From: Streptomyces sp. NL15-2K
Lineage (GTDB): Bacteria > Actinomycetota > Actinomycetes > Streptomycetales > Streptomycetaceae
Reading direction: 5' to 3'
Assembly: GCF_030551255.1 (NCBI RefSeq)
Contig: NZ_CP130630.1
Span: 8,475,501-8,539,500, forward strand
Length of the DNA stretch: 64,000 nt
Made by a program: the position numbers and the translations under genes. The notes beneath the pieces were generated by a model. The model worked only from the letters and a program-made list of their open reading frames with translations, was not told the DNA's origin and ran no database searches. Shown here in pieces: positions 29,581-38,188 of this stretch. The stretch's first letter is position 1; the number at the start of each line of letters is the position of its first letter.

Positions 29581-29958
29581 TCCCCCTCGGTTCCCCCACC
29601 CCTAGGGTGTATCCACCCGCCCCCGTCCATTCACCCGTCCGGGCAGGCGCTCGGAGTGAACCAGGGGAGTGGAGAGGGGCGCGTTCGGCCGAGGAGCAGC
29701 GCCCGGAGACCGCCGCCCACGTGGCCGTGTACGTCGACCGGCGCCTCGGAACACACGGCGGCTCCAGCGCCCGCCGGATGATCGAGAACCTGGCCGGCGT
29801 ACGAAACCCCGCGTGAGCAGGCGAGATCCACGTGCCTCCGGTCACAGCCCTATGCCGATGCGGGCCGCGGGCGCCCGGCATGGCACCCTTAGACCTGCGC
29901 AAGAGGATCTGCGCGAAAGGCAGAGAGACGGACACGGGTTCGACAAGGAGCGGTCACA
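29581..29958. other. Gap between truB and ribF with no confident gene
   Basis: No reading frame here has a good start and credible composition. The best candidate is a frame ending at 29816 whose last ~30 residues (AVYVDRRLGTHGGSSARRMI and beyond) look protein-like; it would need a GTG near 29720 with a poor ribosome site, so it may be a remnant. The ribF Shine-Dalgarno AAGGAG is at the right end. No riboswitch-like structure was recognised. Confidence 0.5.
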
Positions 29959-30912
29959 GTGCAGCGCTGGCGTGGCTTGGAGGACATCCCCCAGGACTGG
30001 GGGCGCAGCGTCGTCACCATCGGCTCCTATGACGGAGTCCACCGCGGACACCAGCTGATCATCCGGCATGCCGTGGAACGCGCCCGGGAGCTGGGCGTTC
30101 CCGCGGTCGTCGTCACCTTCGACCCGCACCCCAGCGAGGTCGTCCGCCCCGGCAGCCACCCCCCGCTGCTCGCCCCGCACCACCGCCGCGCCGAACTGAT
30201 GGCGGAGCTGGGCGTGGACGCGGTCCTCATCCTCCCGTTCACGACGGAGTTCTCACAGCTCTCGCCGGCCGACTTCGTCGTCAAGGTCCTGGTCGACAAG
30301 CTGCACGCCAAGGCGGCGGTCGAGGGCCCCAACTTCCGCTTCGGCCACCGGGCCGCAGGGAACGTGGAGTTCCTGACCGAGCAGGGCAAGATCTACGACT
30401 TCGAGGTCGAGGTCGTCGACCTGTACGTGTCCGGTGACGCGGGCGGCGGCGAGCCCTTCTCCTCGACCCTGACCCGGCGCCTGGTCGCCGAGGGCGACGT
30501 CGAGGGCGCCTCCGAGATCCTGGGCCGCCCGCACCGGGTGGAGGGCGTCGTCGTCCGCGGCGCCCAGCGCGGCCGCGAACTCGGCTTCCCGACGGCGAAT
30601 GTGGAGACTCTCCCGCACACCGCCATCCCCGCCGACGGTGTCTACGCGGGCTGGCTCCACGTGGACGGCGAGGCGATGCCGGCCGCGATCTCCGTCGGCA
30701 CGAACCCGCAGTTCGACGGCACCGAGCGGACGGTGGAGGCGTACGCCATCGACCGCGTGGGCCTGGACCTGTACGGCCTGCATGTCGCCGTCGACTTCCT
30801 GGCCTTCGTCCGCGGGCAGGCGAGGTTCGACACGCTCGAGGCGTTCTTGGAGCAGATGGCCGAGGACGTGAAGCGGTGCAAGGAGCTGGTGGCGACGGCT
30901 GACGCCGAGTAG
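29959..30912 (+). CDS. ribF: Bifunctional riboflavin kinase / FAD synthetase
   Basis: A 317-aa protein from GTG 29959 with AAGGAG upstream. The N-terminal nucleotidyltransferase half (1-~180) has the GSYDGVHRGHQLIIRHAV signature (GxFDGxHxGH class) and PNFRFGHRAAGNVEFL. The C-terminal flavokinase half (~190-310) has the PTANVETLPHTAIPADGVYA motif and TVEAYAIDRVGLDLYG. It makes FMN and then FAD in the cytosol. It closes the translation-related cluster; a very strong bidirectional hairpin follows. Confidence 0.96.
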   Translation: MQRWRGLEDIPQDWGRSVVTIGSYDGVHRGHQLIIRHAVERARELGVPAVVVTFDPHPSEVVRPGSHPPLLAPHHRRAELMAELGVDAVLILPFTTEFSQLSPADFVVKVLVDKLHAKAAVEGPNFRFGHRAAGNVEFLTEQGKIYDFEVEVVDLYVSGDAGGGEPFSSTLTRRLVAEGDVEGASEILGRPHRVEGVVVRGAQRGRELGFPTANVETLPHTAIPADGVYAGWLHVDGEAMPAAISVGTNPQFDGTERTVEAYAIDRVGLDLYGLHVAVDFLAFVRGQARFDTLEAFLEQMAEDVKRCKELVATADAE

Positions 30913-30939
30913 TAATCGTCAGTCCCGTCCGAAGGACGC

Positions 30940-30980
30940 CGAAGGGCGGCCGGTGCCTCACGGGCACCGGCCGCCCTTCG
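30940..30980. terminator. Perfect 18-bp bidirectional terminator
   Basis: CGAAGGGCGGCCGGTGCC pairs over all 18 bases with GGCACCGGCCGCCCTTCG across a 5-base loop. It lies between ribF and the convergent ESX-associated ATPase gene and marks the border between housekeeping genes and the secretion locus. Confidence 0.9.
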
Positions 30981-31005
30981 TTCGCGTGCGGCTACTTGCG
31001 TGTGG

Positions 31006-33987
31006 CTACTGCTGCGGGGGAGGGGGCGGAGGCGGGGTCTGCCCGTCGTGCTGGGGGTAGCCGGGGTGGGGCTGGCCCGGCTGCTGGCCCGGCTGTGCGG
31101 GGTAGGGCTGGGGCTGGCCGCCGGACTGGGGGTACGGCTGGCCCTGCTGCCCGTGTTGTCCCGGCTGGCCGTACGGCTGGCCCGGGGGGTACTGCTGACC
31201 CGGCTGGCCGGGGTAGGGCTGGTGGCCCGGGTGGGGCTGCTGCGGGTACGGACCCTGCTGGCCGGGTGCCTGGCCGGGGGCGTACGGCTGGCCCTGCTGG
31301 CCCGGCATCGGAGGTGCGGCGACCGGCGGCGGGTTGCCGTCGCTCGTCCACAGGCCGTGCTTCTGCTGATGCCGTGCGAAGTCCTCGGCGACCATCGCCG
31401 CGAGGTTGAAGTACGCCTCCCGCACCTTCGGCCGCATCATGTCGAGGTTGACCTCGGCACCGGCGGCGAGATGCTCGTCGAAGGGGACGACGACCACGCC
31501 CCGGCAACGGGTCTCGAAGTGCGCCACGATGTCCTCGACCTTGATCATCTTGCCGGTCTCGCGGACACCCGAGATGACGGTGATGGACCGCGAGACGAGG
31601 TCGGCGTACCCGTGCGCGGACAGCCAGTCCAGCGTCGTACTGGCGCTGCTCGCGCCGTCCACGGACGGCGTCGAGATGATGATGAGCTGGTCGGCGAGGT
31701 CGAGGACACCGCGCATGGCGCTGTAGAGCAGACCGGTACCGGAGTCGGTGAGGATGATCGGGTACTGGTTGCCGAGTACGTCGATGGCGCTCCGGTAGTC
31801 CTCGTCGTTGAAGGTCGTGGACACGGCCGGGTCGACGTCGTTGGCGATGATCTCCAGGCCGGACGGAGCCTGGGAGGTGAACCGCCGGATGTCCATGTAC
31901 GAGTTGAGGTACGGGATCGCCTGGACGAGGTCACGGATGGTGGCCCCGGTCTCGCGCCGCACGCGGCGGCCGAGCGTACCGGCGTCCGGGTTGGCGTCGA
32001 TGGCGAGGATCTTGTCCTGCCGCTCGGTGGCGAGCGTGGAGCCGAGGGCCGTGGTCGTGGTCGTCTTGCCGACGCCGCCCTTCAGGCTGATGACGGCGAT
32101 GCGGTAGCAGGACAGCACGGGGGTGCGGATGAGCTCCAGCTTCCGCTGCCGCTCGGCTTCTTCCTTCTTCCCGCCCAGCTTGAACCGGCCGCCGCCGGGC
32201 GTCGGGCGGCTGCTCTTCGCCTTCTGCTTCTTGTTGTTGAGCAGCCGGTCGGAGGACAGCTCGACGGCCGCGGTGTACCCGAGGGGCGCCGCACCCGGGT
32301 TGCTCGGCCGCTGATCGTGCTGCATGGCCTGGGGCCAGGCGCCACCGGTCCGGGGGTCCACCGGCGGTTGGCCGTGCGGCGGCTGACCGTGCGGAGGCGG
32401 GCCCTGCGGGGACGGACCCTGCTGGGACGGACCCTGCTGGGGCTGCTGGGCGTCGGGCTGCTGCGGAGCGCCGGGGCGCTGCTGCGCCGGGTTGGCCGGC
32501 TGGCCGGGGTGTGCGGAGGGCTGCGGGAAGCCGTATCCGCCCTGGGCGTTGGGTGCGGGGGGCTGTGGGAAGCCGTATCCGCCCTGGGCGTTGGGTGCCG
32601 GGGGCTGGGGGAAGCCGTATCCGCCCTGCGCGGTGGGCGGCTGCTGAGGCGGAGTGCCGGGGTGCGGGAAGCCGTAGCCGGGCTGCGGAGGGGCCGGAGG
32701 GGTCTCCGGGGCCGGCGGCGTCGGCTGGGCAGGCGCGGCGGGCTGGTTCCACGCGTTCGGCGCGGGCTGCGGGGCCTGGGGCTGGAAGGGCGGCTGCGGT
32801 GCCGACGTGGGCGGCTGGTCCTGCGCGGGCGCGCCGGATTCCGGCTGCGGCTGTGGCTGCGGCTGTGCGGGCCACTGGGCAGCCGGTGCCGGGGCGGCCG
32901 GCTGGTACGACGGCGGCAGCGGCGGCACGTCGCCCTCCGGCACCGGCGGGGGAGTCCAGGAGGAGAAGCCGGACTGGGGGGCGGGGGCCGCATCCGTCGA
33001 CTCGTCCACGGCGCCACCGGCGTCCTGTGCGGAGGCGTCCTCTGTCTCGCCGTCTGCCGAAGACTCCGCCTCCTCCTCCGTGTCCTCGGCCGTTGTGGAC
33101 GGAGCGTCGTCGCCACTGTCCACGTCGGCGGACGAGGAGTCGCCGGCGACGTCGGTGGAGGCGTCCGTGCCGGCATCCGTACGACCACTGGCACCAGCAC
33201 CGGCATCTGCACCGGGCGAGTCCGCCGCCGTACCGCCGGCATCGCTGTCACCGTCACCGGTCGGCGGCGAAGCCTTCTCCGTGGAACCGGCGGCCGCGCT
33301 CTCGCTCCCGCCGACGGACGTCTGCCCGGCGCCGGCGCCGGCCGCCGCCTCGGACGCGGCGGCGAGCTCCGCGATCTCCCGCTTCAGGGAGGCAGCGGAG
33401 AAGCGCATGGTGTCGCCGCTCTCCAGGTCGCCGTTTCCGGACTCACCCTCGCCGGAAGCGGGGTGGGCAGGAGCGGCAGGAGGAGCAGGCGGCGCAACGG
33501 GGGCCTCAGGAGCCGTCGGAGCGGCGGCCTGAGCCCACGGCCCCTGCGGCTGAGCCGGTGGCTGAGGGTGAGCGGGAGCCTGGGGCGGGACGGGTGCGTA
33601 CGGCTGCTGCAACTCGAAGCCGCTCCTGGCGGGCGGGCTGGGCACGCCCATCGGCTCCCCCGTCGGAGGAGTGGCCGGAGCCGGAGCCGGAGTGGGAGCC
33701 GCTGCCGGAAACGCGGAGTCCGGCGGAGGCGAAGCAGCCGACGGCGTCCCCGGGGCTCCCGAGGCACCGGCCGTACCGGTTTCCTGATCGGACTGCCCGG
33801 ACTGCCCGGACTGCCCGGACTGCCCGGACTGCCCCGACCCCCCACCACCCGCGTTCTGCGTGTACCAGGCAGGCGGCGCGTAGTCGATGGTGAACTCGCC
33901 CGTCATCTCGATGGCGGACTCCGCGTCGGGCTGGTCATCGTCGGGTGTGGCCCAGCCCCCGCGGATCCCGTCCCGATCGCTGCTCAC
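31006..33987 (-). CDS. EspI-like MinD/ParA-family ATPase with long Pro/Gln-rich N-terminus
   Basis: A 993-aa protein from GTG 33987, with GGAGGAACT directly upstream. Residues ~1-600 are disordered: Ser/Gln/Gly repeats, acidic and Ala/Pro stretches, and three copies of GGYGFPQP. About 620-890 is a deviant Walker A ATPase: [36 protein letters not shown] and [20 protein letters not shown] second Pro/Gly/Gln-rich tail (~900-993, [13 protein letters not shown] repeats) follows. This plan is that of mycobacterial EspI, an ESX-1-associated ATPase. The gene ends next to the ribF terminator and is on the same strand as eccE. Its role is probably regulation or chaperoning of secretion; the polar low-complexity arms may drive protein-protein contacts. 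Confidence 0.8.
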   Translation of the reverse strand: MSSDRDGIRGGWATPDDDQPDAESAIEMTGEFTIDYAPPAWYTQNAGGGGSGQSGQSGQSGQSGQSDQETGTAGASGAPGTPSAASPPPDSAFPAAAPTPAPAPATPPTGEPMGVPSPPARSGFELQQPYAPVPPQAPAHPQPPAQPQGPWAQAAAPTAPEAPVAPPAPPAAPAHPASGEGESGNGDLESGDTMRFSAASLKREIAELAAASEAAAGAGAGQTSVGGSESAAAGSTEKASPPTGDGDSDAGGTAADSPGADAGAGASGRTDAGTDASTDVAGDSSSADVDSGDDAPSTTAEDTEEEAESSADGETEDASAQDAGGAVDESTDAAPAPQSGFSSWTPPPVPEGDVPPLPPSYQPAAPAPAAQWPAQPQPQPQPESGAPAQDQPPTSAPQPPFQPQAPQPAPNAWNQPAAPAQPTPPAPETPPAPPQPGYGFPHPGTPPQQPPTAQGGYGFPQPPAPNAQGGYGFPQPPAPNAQGGYGFPQPSAHPGQPANPAQQRPGAPQQPDAQQPQQGPSQQGPSPQGPPPHGQPPHGQPPVDPRTGGAWPQAMQHDQRPSNPGAAPLGYTAAVELSSDRLLNNKKQKAKSSRPTPGGGRFKLGGKKEEAERQRKLELIRTPVLSCYRIAVISLKGGVGKTTTTTALGSTLATERQDKILAIDANPDAGTLGRRVRRETGATIRDLVQAIPYLNSYMDIRRFTSQAPSGLEIIANDVDPAVSTTFNDEDYRSAIDVLGNQYPIILTDSGTGLLYSAMRGVLDLADQLIIISTPSVDGASSASTTLDWLSAHGYADLVSRSITVISGVRETGKMIKVEDIVAHFETRCRGVVVVPFDEHLAAGAEVNLDMMRPKVREAYFNLAAMVAEDFARHQQKHGLWTSDGNPPPVAAPPMPGQQGQPYAPGQAPGQQGPYPQQPHPGHQPYPGQPGQQYPPGQPYGQPGQHGQQGQPYPQSGGQPQPYPAQPGQQPGQPHPGYPQHDGQTPPPPPPPQQ
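32521..32640. repeat. Approximately 42-bp coding repeats (GGYGFPQP units)
   Basis: Within the ATPase gene, near-identical ~42-base units encode [14 protein letters not shown] on the minus strand three times in tandem. The DNA copies differ at only a few positions, indicating recent duplication. Confidence 0.75.
33791..33835. repeat. Five tandem 9-bp units encoding QSG repeats
   Basis: GACTGCCCG is repeated five times (last unit with one change), encoding (Gln-Ser-Gly)n near residue 60 of the ATPase. Perfect short repeats in coding DNA like this change length easily. Confidence 0.85.
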
Positions 33988-34121
33988 AGTTCCTCCTGGT
34001 GTGGTCGAGCACCCTCATGCCGTGCCGGGGCGACCATTTCTTGTCGGCCTTGGTCGTTCGAGGTCGTCCGGTCCGCCGGCTCCCCCTGGGGCACCGACGC
34101 CCGGTCCACGGGTTCTGGCAT
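33984..34121 (-). CDS. Possible 45-aa small ORF coupled to the EspI-like ATPase gene
   Basis: ATG 34121 is preceded by GGGAGAGGG at good spacing, and the TGA overlaps the ATPase GTG as GTGA, the pattern seen for coupled genes throughout this locus. The product ([20 protein letters not shown], then basic and ending PHQEEL) is polar with no known domain. It could be a real leader peptide ensuring coupled translation, or chance. The rest of the gap up to 34331 shows nothing else clear and must contain the promoter. Confidence 0.4.
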   Translation of the reverse strand: MPEPVDRASVPQGEPADRTTSNDQGRQEMVAPARHEGARPHQEEL

Positions 34122-34331
34122 CGCGCCCTCTCCCAGCCTAATCACCACGTGCCCCACCCTGGCAGGCCCATCCACTCCATCACGACCCGCGCACTGCTTC
34201 ACAACGGGCCCGCGAGTGTCGTACACGTCACCACTTCCGATGAACAAACCGCCCGATAACGGGTGTACGGTCGCAAGACAAAGCGGAAGATTCGCCCCCG
34301 AATGCTCAATTCGCGTCAGGCGGCAGCCGAT

Positions 34332-35117
34332 TCAGTCCATCCTGCGCGGCGTACCCAACAATCCGATCTCGGCGTCGGTGGGTTGTGTGAGCACATACTG
34401 CCGGTCGCGATCGCTACACCAGAGAGTGAGGCCGTCGGAGAGGCCGGGCAGGGCCTCCACCTCGGCCCGCGGCAGCGCCATCGTGCGGCCCAGCTCCGTC
34501 GCCTCGTCCGGCGAGATTCTCTGCACCCCGACGAGCCGCGCCTGCCGCAGGAGCCGCGGAGCCACGGGGCTGAGGTACGGCAGTAGGGTCAGCACCGACT
34601 GCCAGGGCCCGGAGACGACCCGACCGCGCGGCGGCCGCATACCGCAGTCCCGCACCACCAGCACGGGCGTACCGGCCGAGGTGCCCTGCGGCGGGACCCG
34701 CCCGACGTCATACACGGCCAGCCCGTTCTGCCCGCCCCCCATGGCATGCACCATCTGCATCCAGGCCTGCGGCCGCCCCGTCTCCACGGCCACCCGCGCT
34801 CCCGTGGCCGCCGCTCTGAGCGCGATGACCTGCACGGTCCACAGCCCGCCGATGAGGACGACGTCGTACGGAGTCGGCCGGTTGATCCCCAACACCGCGG
34901 GCCGCCCATCCGCGTCCACTCCGATGACGACGCCGTCGTCGCCGATGGGGAGGGCGAGGGCGCCCAGCTGGTCGACGGACACGGAGTGCCGAGCGTGCCG
35001 GGGGCCGATCAGTCCGAGGCCGCTGCGCAGCAGTTCGCGCGCCCGCTCGGGCACAGAGGGCTGTGGCTCACCGCGACCGGTGGCCGCCTGTCCCACGCGC
35101 GTGGTCATCGCCGTCAC
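34332..35117 (-). CDS. Conserved ESX-associated hypothetical protein coupled to eccE
   Basis: A 261-aa protein whose GTG 35117 overlaps the eccE stop (GTGA), so it is co-translated with eccE. No domain is recognised with certainty. The middle is alternating beta/alpha with hydrophobic strands (VVIGVDADGRPAVLGINRPT, YDVVLIGGLWTVQVIALRAA, GTPVLVVRDCGM), like a Rossmann/P-loop-type core but without any Walker A Gly-Lys motif. The C-terminus (LTLWCSDRDRQYVLTQPTDA) could be a small beta domain. No signal peptide or membrane helix is apparent. Its fixed place beside eccE suggests a cytosolic adaptor or structural partner of the secretion machine, by context only. Confidence 0.7.
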   Translation of the reverse strand: MTAMTTRVGQAATGRGEPQPSVPERARELLRSGLGLIGPRHARHSVSVDQLGALALPIGDDGVVIGVDADGRPAVLGINRPTPYDVVLIGGLWTVQVIALRAAATGARVAVETGRPQAWMQMVHAMGGGQNGLAVYDVGRVPPQGTSAGTPVLVVRDCGMRPPRGRVVSGPWQSVLTLLPYLSPVAPRLLRQARLVGVQRISPDEATELGRTMALPRAEVEALPGLSDGLTLWCSDRDRQYVLTQPTDAEIGLLGTPRRMD

Positions 35118-36451
35118 CGGGCACCTCCGAGGGGCAGAGTGGCGAGCATGCCGGGTACCTGTTCCCGGTCGAGGCGGGCGAGCCCCGTGCCCGTGTGCCG
35201 GGCCGCGCCCTGCAACGCGCGCCGGCCTGCGACGAGTTCGTCGTCACTGCGCCCGGTCACCCGCAGGTGCCCGCACACGGAGACCTCCTGCCGCTCCCCA
35301 CGCGTGAGCGTGAGGCTGAAGGTGGTGGCGAGCGCGGGGACGGCCGTGACCAGGGCGAGGAGCTGCGGCAGCGACGGTGCTCTCTCGCCGCCCAGCGCGG
35401 GCCACCGGCGGATCCAGTACGTGGTGTGTCTGCGGTTGTCGCAGCGCCAGCTCCGGCTCGACTCCTCGGTCCGCCGCTCCCGCGTCTCCGCCCGTCCGGC
35501 CTCCGCCGTCACCAGCGGGTTGGCGCAGGCCGAGGTGGCGATGGCGGAGGTCAGCTCCTCCTCGTCGAGGAGGGACGCCCGGAACCCGGCCCCGGTCAGC
35601 CGGCTCGCGAGGTGATCGGCGGCCCGCACGACACACTTCTGCGCCCCGACCAGACCGCCACCGCGCGCGGCCACGGCCTCCGGACACAGCTCCGGGTCGA
35701 GCTTCAACGCGATCCACGTGATCCGCACGGCCGGCGCGCCCGTCTGCTCCTGCAGCGGCGCGTAGTTGGCGACGGCCACGGACTGCTGGGGGAGATGAAT
35801 CGCGGGCGCGGGCTGCGTGTGCAGCACGACCTGCGCCGACTCCAGCCGGATCCCGTCCACCTCCAGGGCGTCGTGCACCAGGCTGAACGGCAGCGGCTGC
35901 CGGTTCCGCTCGGCCCGCAGAGCGGTGGCGTCGGCCTCCACCTGCAGAACCGCGGTGACGAACGTGCCGTCCCCGATGATGCCGACGGGCCGGCGGTCAC
36001 GGCCGGCGTACGTGTACGTCCGCAGACTCGGGTCGCACTCGACGGCCGGCGCGAGCCCCGGCTCCGTGCCCTCCGGTATCGGCGTACTCGCGGCCCGGCG
36101 CTGTCGCGCTTTCAACGCCCGTGCGGTGGCCAGCCATTCGGGCAGGGAGCGGCCGCGACGGCGGAAGAAGGAGAGCAGCACCAGACAGACGGCGACGACG
36201 GCCGCCGGCACCAGCGCCACGGGATCGATCACCCATCCGACGAGCAGGATGGCGGCCGCGATCTCGAACAGCACGAGGCGTTGCAACCGGAATGCCCCGA
36301 CCTGACCCGAACGCACCCGGAGGTGGAGCGCGCCCGGCGAGGGCGGCCGTTGCGCCGGTGTCTGCCGGGGCGCTCGCGCCGTTGGCCGGGGCGCCGAGGA
36401 GCCTCGTGTCCGCGATCGGTCACGGGACCGGGCGCGTGTTCCGGAAGCCAT
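35114..36451 (-). CDS. eccE: Type VII secretion protein EccE
   Basis: A 445-aa protein from ATG 36451 (a GTG one codon earlier is equally possible). A basic Pro-rich head of ~50 residues precedes two membrane helices (RLVLFEIAAAILLVGWVIDP, VALVPAAVVAVCLVLLSFF) ending in RRRG. A large soluble domain follows, with GIIGDGTFVTAVLQVEAD, the ESAQVVLHTQPAPA strand and RRHTTYWIRRWPALGGE near the end. This is the EccE layout, a peripheral component of the ESX membrane complex. It is transcribed away from eccB across a ~200-base shared promoter region and heads an operon with the coupled hypothetical gene. Confidence 0.85.
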   Translation of the reverse strand: MASGTRARSRDRSRTRGSSAPRPTARAPRQTPAQRPPSPGALHLRVRSGQVGAFRLQRLVLFEIAAAILLVGWVIDPVALVPAAVVAVCLVLLSFFRRRGRSLPEWLATARALKARQRRAASTPIPEGTEPGLAPAVECDPSLRTYTYAGRDRRPVGIIGDGTFVTAVLQVEADATALRAERNRQPLPFSLVHDALEVDGIRLESAQVVLHTQPAPAIHLPQQSVAVANYAPLQEQTGAPAVRITWIALKLDPELCPEAVAARGGGLVGAQKCVVRAADHLASRLTGAGFRASLLDEEELTSAIATSACANPLVTAEAGRAETRERRTEESSRSWRCDNRRHTTYWIRRWPALGGERAPSLPQLLALVTAVPALATTFSLTLTRGERQEVSVCGHLRVTGRSDDELVAGRRALQGAARHTGTGLARLDREQVPGMLATLPLGGAR

Positions 36452-36454
36452 CAC

Positions 36455-36650
36455 TCCATCCCCCCGTTTTGCTCACAACTCGCTGGTATTTCAGCACCGC
36501 ACAAGGCCCTTGAGGGCCCGGGTACCCTACCCGCTCCACAAGTCCTCGCGGATACCAGGCATAGTAGGGCTCCGCTCTGACATCGAAGGCGGGGGACCAC
36601 GTCACCCCGGCGAGCGCGGCCCATGTGAACACGGGGAGAGACAGGCACAG
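36455..36650. promoter_or_regulatory. Divergent promoter region between eccE and eccB
   Basis: A 196-base gap between divergent secretion genes, slightly AT-richer at 36480-36580, must drive both operons. I could not assign convincing -35/-10 pairs. The eccB ribosome site GGGGAGAG is at the right edge. Confidence 0.45.
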
Positions 36651-38177
36651 ATGGCATCTCGGCGCGATCAGCTCAATGCCTACACCTTCGCGAAGCGCCG
36701 CATGCTCGCGGCCTTCCTGCAGTCGTCGCCCGACGGCTCGGAGGAGGGCGCTCCCCGCCCGCTGCGCTCGGTACTCCCCGGCGTCATCGTGGGCGTGGTC
36801 GTCATCGCCGTATTCGGGGCGTGGGGCATGTTCAAGCCCACCGCTCCCAAGGGCTGGAACACCCCCAACGCCAAGGTGATCGTCGCCAGCGACTCCACCA
36901 CGCGCTACGTCGTCCTGAAGACCGGCAAGCAGGTCCAGCTGCACCCGGTCCTCAACATGGCCTCCGCCAAGCTGCTCCTCAACGAGGGCCAGGGCGAGGT
37001 GGTGACCGTCGCCGAATCCGTCCTCGACAACGGCAAGATCCCGCACGGCGTCACCATCGGCATCCCGTACGCGCCCGACCGCCTTCCCTCGGCGTCCGAG
37101 GCGGGCAGCGAGAAGCGCTGGGCGGTCTGCGAACGTCCCAGCGCGGGCGGCGAGTCCATCCAGAAGGCGGCCCTGGTCCTCGCCTCCCGCGACATGAAGG
37201 CGACCGAGGGCAAGGGAGAGAAACTGACGGGCGGTCAACTCCTCTACGTCGCGGGCCCGGACGGCAACCACTACGTGGTGGACGCGAGCGGGCGGTCGTA
37301 CCCCATCGACAAGAGCGACGAACTGCTGCTGCGCGCCGTCGTCGGCTCCGGCCGGCAGCCGCAGAAGGTCTCCAAGGAGTGGCTGGAGACCCTGCACCAG
37401 GGTGACCCCATCTCCTTCCCGGAGATCCCCGGCCAGGTGGGCGCCGCCGCCGACGCCCCCGGTCTGCTGGACGAGGCGACCAACAAGGTCGGCATGGTGC
37501 TCAAGGCGGCCGACAACAACACGGTGCAGGATTACGTGGTGCTGCCCGGCCGCGTCGCCCCCATCTCGCCCTTCGTCGCCCAGCTCCTGCTGTTCAGCAA
37601 GGACCTGGCCTCCCTCGGACAGGCCGGTGAGGCCAAGCAGCTGGGCCCCAGCGACATCGTCCCCGGCAAGCCGTTCGGCACGGAGTACCGGTGGCCGACC
37701 GGGGACCCCCAGCCCGTCAACGAGCCCCGCGGTGCGGCCGGCAGCCGCAGCACCGTCTGCAACGTCCTGCGCGGCGTGAACGCCGGCTCGGGCGACACGA
37801 CCCTGAGCACCTGGGCGGGCACGGACTTCCCGGCCAAGCTCCCCACCGGCTCCTCCAGCGCCTACGTCACGCCCGGATCCGGCCAGCTCTACCGCCAGTT
37901 CCAGGGCGAGGAGACCAAGGCCGGCCCCGTCTTCCTCGTCACCGACACGGGCCTGCGCTACGTCCTGCAGTCCAACGCCGACAGCGGCACGGACGACGCC
38001 GGCATCGGTACGACGGCCAAGGAACGCGAGCAGGCCCAGCAGGAGGCCGAGCAGGCCCAGACCCGGCTGGGCTACAAGGACGTGGATCCCGCGCCGATCC
38101 CCGCCGCCTGGTCGGAGTTCCTGCCCACGGGACCGCGCCTGTCGACGACGGCGGCACGCCAGCCGCAGGGTTCCTGA
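36651..38177 (+). CDS. eccB: Type VII secretion protein EccB
   Basis: A 508-aa protein from ATG 36651 with GGGGAGAG upstream; a longer in-frame start at 36510 lacks a site. The N-terminus MASRRDQLNAYTFAKRRMLA is the conserved EccB start, followed by a single membrane helix (SVLPGVIVGVVVIAVFGAW) near 40-60. The large extracytoplasmic domain contains YVVLKTGKQVQLHPVLNMAS, KRWAVCERPSAGG with a paired Cys later in STVCNVLRGV, and YVTPGSGQLYRQ with LRYVLQSNADSG. A Glu/Gln coiled segment (KEREQAQQEAEQAQ) and DPAPIPAAWSEFLPTGPRLS close it. EccB anchors the periplasmic side of the ESX core complex and contacts mycosin, whose gene follows 11 bases later. Confidence 0.93.
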   Translation: MASRRDQLNAYTFAKRRMLAAFLQSSPDGSEEGAPRPLRSVLPGVIVGVVVIAVFGAWGMFKPTAPKGWNTPNAKVIVASDSTTRYVVLKTGKQVQLHPVLNMASAKLLLNEGQGEVVTVAESVLDNGKIPHGVTIGIPYAPDRLPSASEAGSEKRWAVCERPSAGGESIQKAALVLASRDMKATEGKGEKLTGGQLLYVAGPDGNHYVVDASGRSYPIDKSDELLLRAVVGSGRQPQKVSKEWLETLHQGDPISFPEIPGQVGAAADAPGLLDEATNKVGMVLKAADNNTVQDYVVLPGRVAPISPFVAQLLLFSKDLASLGQAGEAKQLGPSDIVPGKPFGTEYRWPTGDPQPVNEPRGAAGSRSTVCNVLRGVNAGSGDTTLSTWAGTDFPAKLPTGSSSAYVTPGSGQLYRQFQGEETKAGPVFLVTDTGLRYVLQSNADSGTDDAGIGTTAKEREQAQQEAEQAQTRLGYKDVDPAPIPAAWSEFLPTGPRLSTTAARQPQGS

Positions 38178-38188
38178 GGGGTGCGGAC

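Noticed and set aside
29607..29816. 69-codon frame between truB and ribF
   Set aside because: Only the last ~30 residues look protein-like and no convincing start or ribosome site exists; kept only as a note in the gap entry.
32521..33835. Regular repeats considered as a possible CRISPR array
   Set aside because: Units are contiguous without variable spacers and lie in frame inside a coding region (QSG and GGYGFPQP repeats).
31000..35307. 1435-codon plus-strand frame opposite the EspI-like and eccE-partner genes
   Set aside because: It is Leu/Arg/Gly noise created by codon bias; the minus-strand proteins carry clear ATPase and coupled-start evidence.
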